Shown: piece after piece, positions 62,001 through 64,000 of the stretch | How positions within the stretch are numbered: position 1 is the first letter of the stretch | How the letters are laid out: every line of letters begins with the position of its first letter | Assembly: GCA_947652605.1 (NCBI GenBank) | Contig: OX393579.1 | Coordinates: 51,590,970 to 51,654,969, forward strand | Length of the DNA stretch: 64,000 bases | Source: Elmis aenea | Taxonomy: Eukaryota > Arthropoda > Insecta > Coleoptera > Elmidae | Direction: 5' to 3' | Translations under genes and position numbers: made by a program | The notes under the pieces: generated by a model | What the model was told of the DNA's origin: nothing | Databases searched by the model: none | Seen by the model: only the letters and a program-made list of their open reading frames with translations

Positions 62001-63916
62001 TTCCCATGAGAATTAATACATAGACGTAATCTCATAACAAAATTCAACATCACACGCTGCAATACATCACGATTCATGTCCCTTACTTCACGTTCAATTG
62101 CAAGTTTCAGTTCTCGAAGTGTGCGTGGTTTATCCCTGTACCCTCTAGACTTGAGATAGCCCCCCCATAAATAAAAGTCAGGGACACTCAGGTCGGGTCA
62201 TCTTGCCATTGAATGTCACCGAATCGTGAGATAACTCTTTCCGGAAAAAATTCTCGCACAGTGTTCATCGACTGAAGAGCTGTATGGGCCGTAGCCTCGT
62301 CCTGTTGGAACATTACATTGTTTAAACTGAGTCTTCCTACTTCAGGCATGAGGAAGTTTTGCAGCATATCCATGTACCAATCAGAGGTAACCGTTACAGT
62401 CTGATTATCCAGTTCAAAAAAATAAGGACCAATAATTACTGATGTGGTGACTCCACACCAAACGTTCATTTTGGGACTGTGTAGAGGTTTTCATGCAAAC
62501 TCAAAAAGATTTTGCGGAGCCCAGTGACTGAAGTTTTGCTTACTTACGAATCCATCTAAATGAAAATGGGCCTCATCGGTCATCATAACTTCATTCAGTA
62601 GATTTTCATTGGCATTGAAAATTTCTAGAAAATGTTCACAAAATTGTACACGTGCTCTCTTATCCTGGGTTTTTAGTTTCTGAATCTTATAAGGGTGAAG
62701 GTGAAGATCGTGTTTCAAGATTCGCCGGAACGATGTATTCGAGATGTTCAAAGCTTGAGAATGTCTTTCAGCTGAACGGGTCGGACTCTGTTCGACAGCA
62801 ATTCTTACACAGTAAATGTTCTCAGGAGAAAGAACTGAACGAGTAGTACCCGAAAATTGTGAAACAACACTTCCACGAGCACGAAAATCACGTATCCATC
62901 TTGAAAGAGCTTTGTTGGTGGGTATTCTTCCGTGTCTTGGAACTTGGAATTCACGCCGAAACATTCTTTGCGTTTCTACAATGCTAAGAGTTTCGACAAA
63001 ACTTCTGTACTGCGAAAATTCGTTGGTTTAAAGGAAAATGCGCCATAGCTTCATAAATTGCAAAGACGTTCAAAAATCTTTTGACGTTTATGAAGTTTCA
63101 GTATTGCCTATGTTTTTTTTCTATAGCCTACTTAAATCCCGTCATACCTATTGGCTAACCCTGTATAAAACCTTTGTCTGGTTTTGAGATATTTATTCAG
63201 TATAACTAATTCAAAAATATTAAAGCAAAATAATTCACCTATAAACCGTTTTCTGGATATCTTTAAAAGCCTGGTTAAAATACACAGACTATATAAAAGC
63301 AATGATAAAAGAGTTTTGTTCAGCTTCATTAATATATTTCTTCGACAGCCTACAGTTCACCCAGCAACCAACTTCAACGCGGAGGAAGATTCTAAAGCCC
63401 TAAAAGAAGCCTTCAAAGGTTTCGGTACCGATGAAGAAGCAGTTATCGACATCCTCGCCAAAAGAAGTAATGCCCAAAGACAGGAAATCGCTATCAGGTT
63501 CAAAACCATGTACGGAAAGGTAAACACACATTTTAAAAACACCAAGATAACAACAATTTTCATGAATTCTTTTTTTAGGAGCTGATAAAGGAATTGAAAA
63601 GCGAGCTACGCGGAAATTTCGAAGATGTCATGATAGCTCTTATGATTCCACCAGTGGAGTATTATGCAAAACAGCTGCACAAAGCTATCAGTGGAATAGG
63701 AACGGATGAGGATACGATTATTGAAATTTTGGGCATCCATTCAAATGAAGAGATAAGTGCCATTCGTGAAGCTTACGAAACTAGTGAGTAGAGGATACGT
63801 GTAATTCGCAAAAAAAGTAATACTGTTTATTTGTAGTGTATGAAAAATCTTTGGAAAGTGACATCAAAGGAGATACGTCCGGTACAACTAAAAGATTACT
63901 TGTTTCTTTAGTAAAT
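59070..63916 (+). CDS. annexin gene (3' part beyond window)
   Basis: Calcium-dependent phospholipid-binding protein of the annexin family, cytosolic and recruited to membranes. Exons 63349-63519, 63579-63783 and 63837-63916 join in phase and give the N-terminal segment PTVHPATNFNAEEDSKAL, annexin repeat 1 (KGFGTDEEAVIDILAKRSNA…FEDVMIALM), repeat 2 (SGIGTDEDTIIEILGIHSNE) and the start of its last helices (LESDIKGDTSG). Both GxGTDE calcium loops are intact. It resembles arthropod annexins B9/B10; PPVEYYAKQLH favours B10-like, but I cannot settle this. A 12-base first coding exon (MGKS) at 59070-59081 is proposed from start context, donor and phase. Repeats 3 and 4 lie beyond the right edge. Confidence 0.85.
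59082..60434. other. intron, no gene; ACAGGGTGGGCC end at 59885
   Basis: TATACAGGGTGGGCCAAAAT at 59885-59904 is another member of the terminus set; its partner was not found. The rest is AT-rich. Confidence 0.4.
60566..61968 (+). mobile_element. Tc1/mariner-type transposon with iteron-like ends, nested in mariner
   Basis: 1403 bp element between TATA copies (60562-60565, 61969-61972), consistent with TA targeting. Ends CTTTTCAAGTTCAAATTGGC and inverse. The left repeat has four CACTAA units in 21 bp steps (three AAATTGGCACTAATC, one AAATTGACACTAAAC); the right repeat has two, so the ends differ by two units. Then CAAGTTGACATTAAAT closes each. It encodes one transposase at 60733-61775. Confidence 0.9.
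60733..61775 (+). pseudogene. Tc1/mariner-superfamily transposase, near-complete, one frameshift
   Basis: About 347 codons from MPYIKKVDAVNRKIQI. Helix-turn-helix NLANVLGVSKRTAYRWVKNQ (about 60814-60873). The first frame then runs to a stop at 60961-60963, while from about 60918 the next frame continues HRRFFENEIERNPKITL and joins 61050-61775, so one indel around 60900-60918 separates them. Catalytic residues are present: DETNF, DNAPCH and the Glu of LNPIEQAWSVLK, with 35 residues between the second Asp and the Glu (Tc1 has 34). Length and intact DDE suggest a young copy; the protein binds the ends and inserts at TA. If the indel is an assembly error, the gene would be intact. Confidence 0.85.
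61975..62964 (-). pseudogene. mariner transposase (DUF4817 type) pseudogene
   Basis: Minus strand. 62964-62491 encodes two helix-turn-helix parts (RIPTNKALSRWIRDFRARGS; NTSFRRILKHDLHLHPYKIQ) and the first catalytic Asp in MTDEAHFHLDGFV. A frameshift follows near 62470-62490. 62469-62188 has WCGVTTSVIIGPYFF and MFQQDEATAHTA (normally QQDGATAHT). A second frameshift near 62195 is followed by PDLSVPDFYLW and a tail to NHLNEVIFKHY, where the inner transposon interrupts the last codons. Beyond the insertion, RCM and a stop remain at 60565-60554. Confidence 0.85.
63349..63519 (+). CDS. annexin exon 2
   Basis: Acceptor TTCGACAG, donor AAG|GTAAAC, phase 0 to 0. PTVHPATNFNAEEDSKAL starts the core; KGFGTDEEAVIDILAKRSNA is repeat 1 with its calcium loop, ending RFKTMYGK. 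Confidence 0.92.
63579..63783 (+). CDS. annexin exon 3
   Basis: 59 bp intron before it; acceptor TTTTTAG, donor CTA|GTGAGT, phase 0 to 1. Reads ELIKELKSELRGNFEDVMIA (end of repeat 1), PPVEYYAKQLHKAISGIGTD and EILGIHSNEEI (repeat 2, second GxGTDE loop). Confidence 0.92.
63837..63916 (+). CDS. annexin exon 4
   Basis: Acceptor TTTGTAG; the split codon A|TG gives Met, then YEKSLESDIKGDTSGTTKRL and LVSLVN before AAT|GTGAGT. End of repeat 2. The gene continues past the window. Confidence 0.85.
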
Positions 63917-64000
63917 GTGAGTATTTTATAATTTGTAGGGTTAACGAAAATTTTTGACTCGAGAGATTTCAATGGATTTATACGTTTGACAGTTTAGCAT

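Larger units (their letters stand above)
60435..63163 (-). mobile_element. mariner element (1.33 kb) interrupted by a second transposon
   Basis: Terminal inverted repeats of about 33 bp: CAGGGTTAGCCAAAGCCAAT at 60435, continuing GGTATGACGGG, with the inverse ending CTAACCCTG at 63163. TA flanks both (60433-60434, 63164-63165). Without the 1403 bp insertion it is 1326 bp, normal mariner size. The transposase is on the minus strand and broken. It lies in the proposed first annexin intron. Confidence 0.9.

Overview
This is a eukaryotic, AT-rich, transposon-dense window that looks like an insect genome. Pointers are an annexin of the arthropod B type, gene introns of 53 to 96 bp beside a 23 kb one, mariner, hAT and P-like DNA transposons, and many small inverted-repeat elements ending in ACAGGGTG. 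I cannot name the species; a beetle is a guess. There is no bacterial or phage signal, no operon and no CRISPR array.

Two host genes are supported, both on the + strand. The first is a CUB-domain receptor-like gene. Nine exons with compatible phases (15436-15572, 38904-39183, 39280-39809, 41428-41819, 43988-44227, 44314-44487, 44938-45364, 45418-45812, 47256-47601) encode the last 972 residues of a type I membrane protein: at least four CUB-type modules, one LDL-receptor class A module, one membrane helix and a short tail. Its 5' end is not seen. The second is an annexin gene. A likely first coding exon lies at 59070-59081, annexin-repeat exons are at 63349-63519, 63579-63783 and 63837-63916, and the gene runs off the right edge.

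Almost everything else is mobile DNA. From 1 to 15 kb there are mariner remains, an ACAGGGTG element with another MITE inside it, a 1.5 kb fold-back element, RTE-like LINE remains, a hAT MITE inserted in one of these LINEs, and a TTAA-flanked MITE. The 23 kb CUB intron (15.6-38.9 kb) holds a hAT element with ACCGGTAA subterminal repeats, a 147 bp tandem repeat, a LINE with a 657-codon open stretch and a 5'-truncated sister copy of it, a tRNA-derived SINE, jockey-like remains, several MITEs and another fold-back element. The later CUB introns hold a LINE fragment, a second fold-back copy that itself carries a hAT MITE, and an inverted partner of a 0.6 kb repeat. Between the genes (47.6-59 kb) lie jockey remains, a P-element-like transposon with a decayed THAP reading frame, and a long near-perfect inverted repeat. 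The proposed first annexin intron holds a nested pair: a 1.33 kb mariner whose transposase 3' end was hit by a Tc1/mariner-type element. The inner element keeps a nearly complete transposase (one frameshift) and has iteron-like terminal repeats.

The best leads are the P-like element, the nested mariner/Tc1 pair, three hAT-type families with target duplications visible by eye, and the long inverted repeats as possible hairpin-RNA sources.
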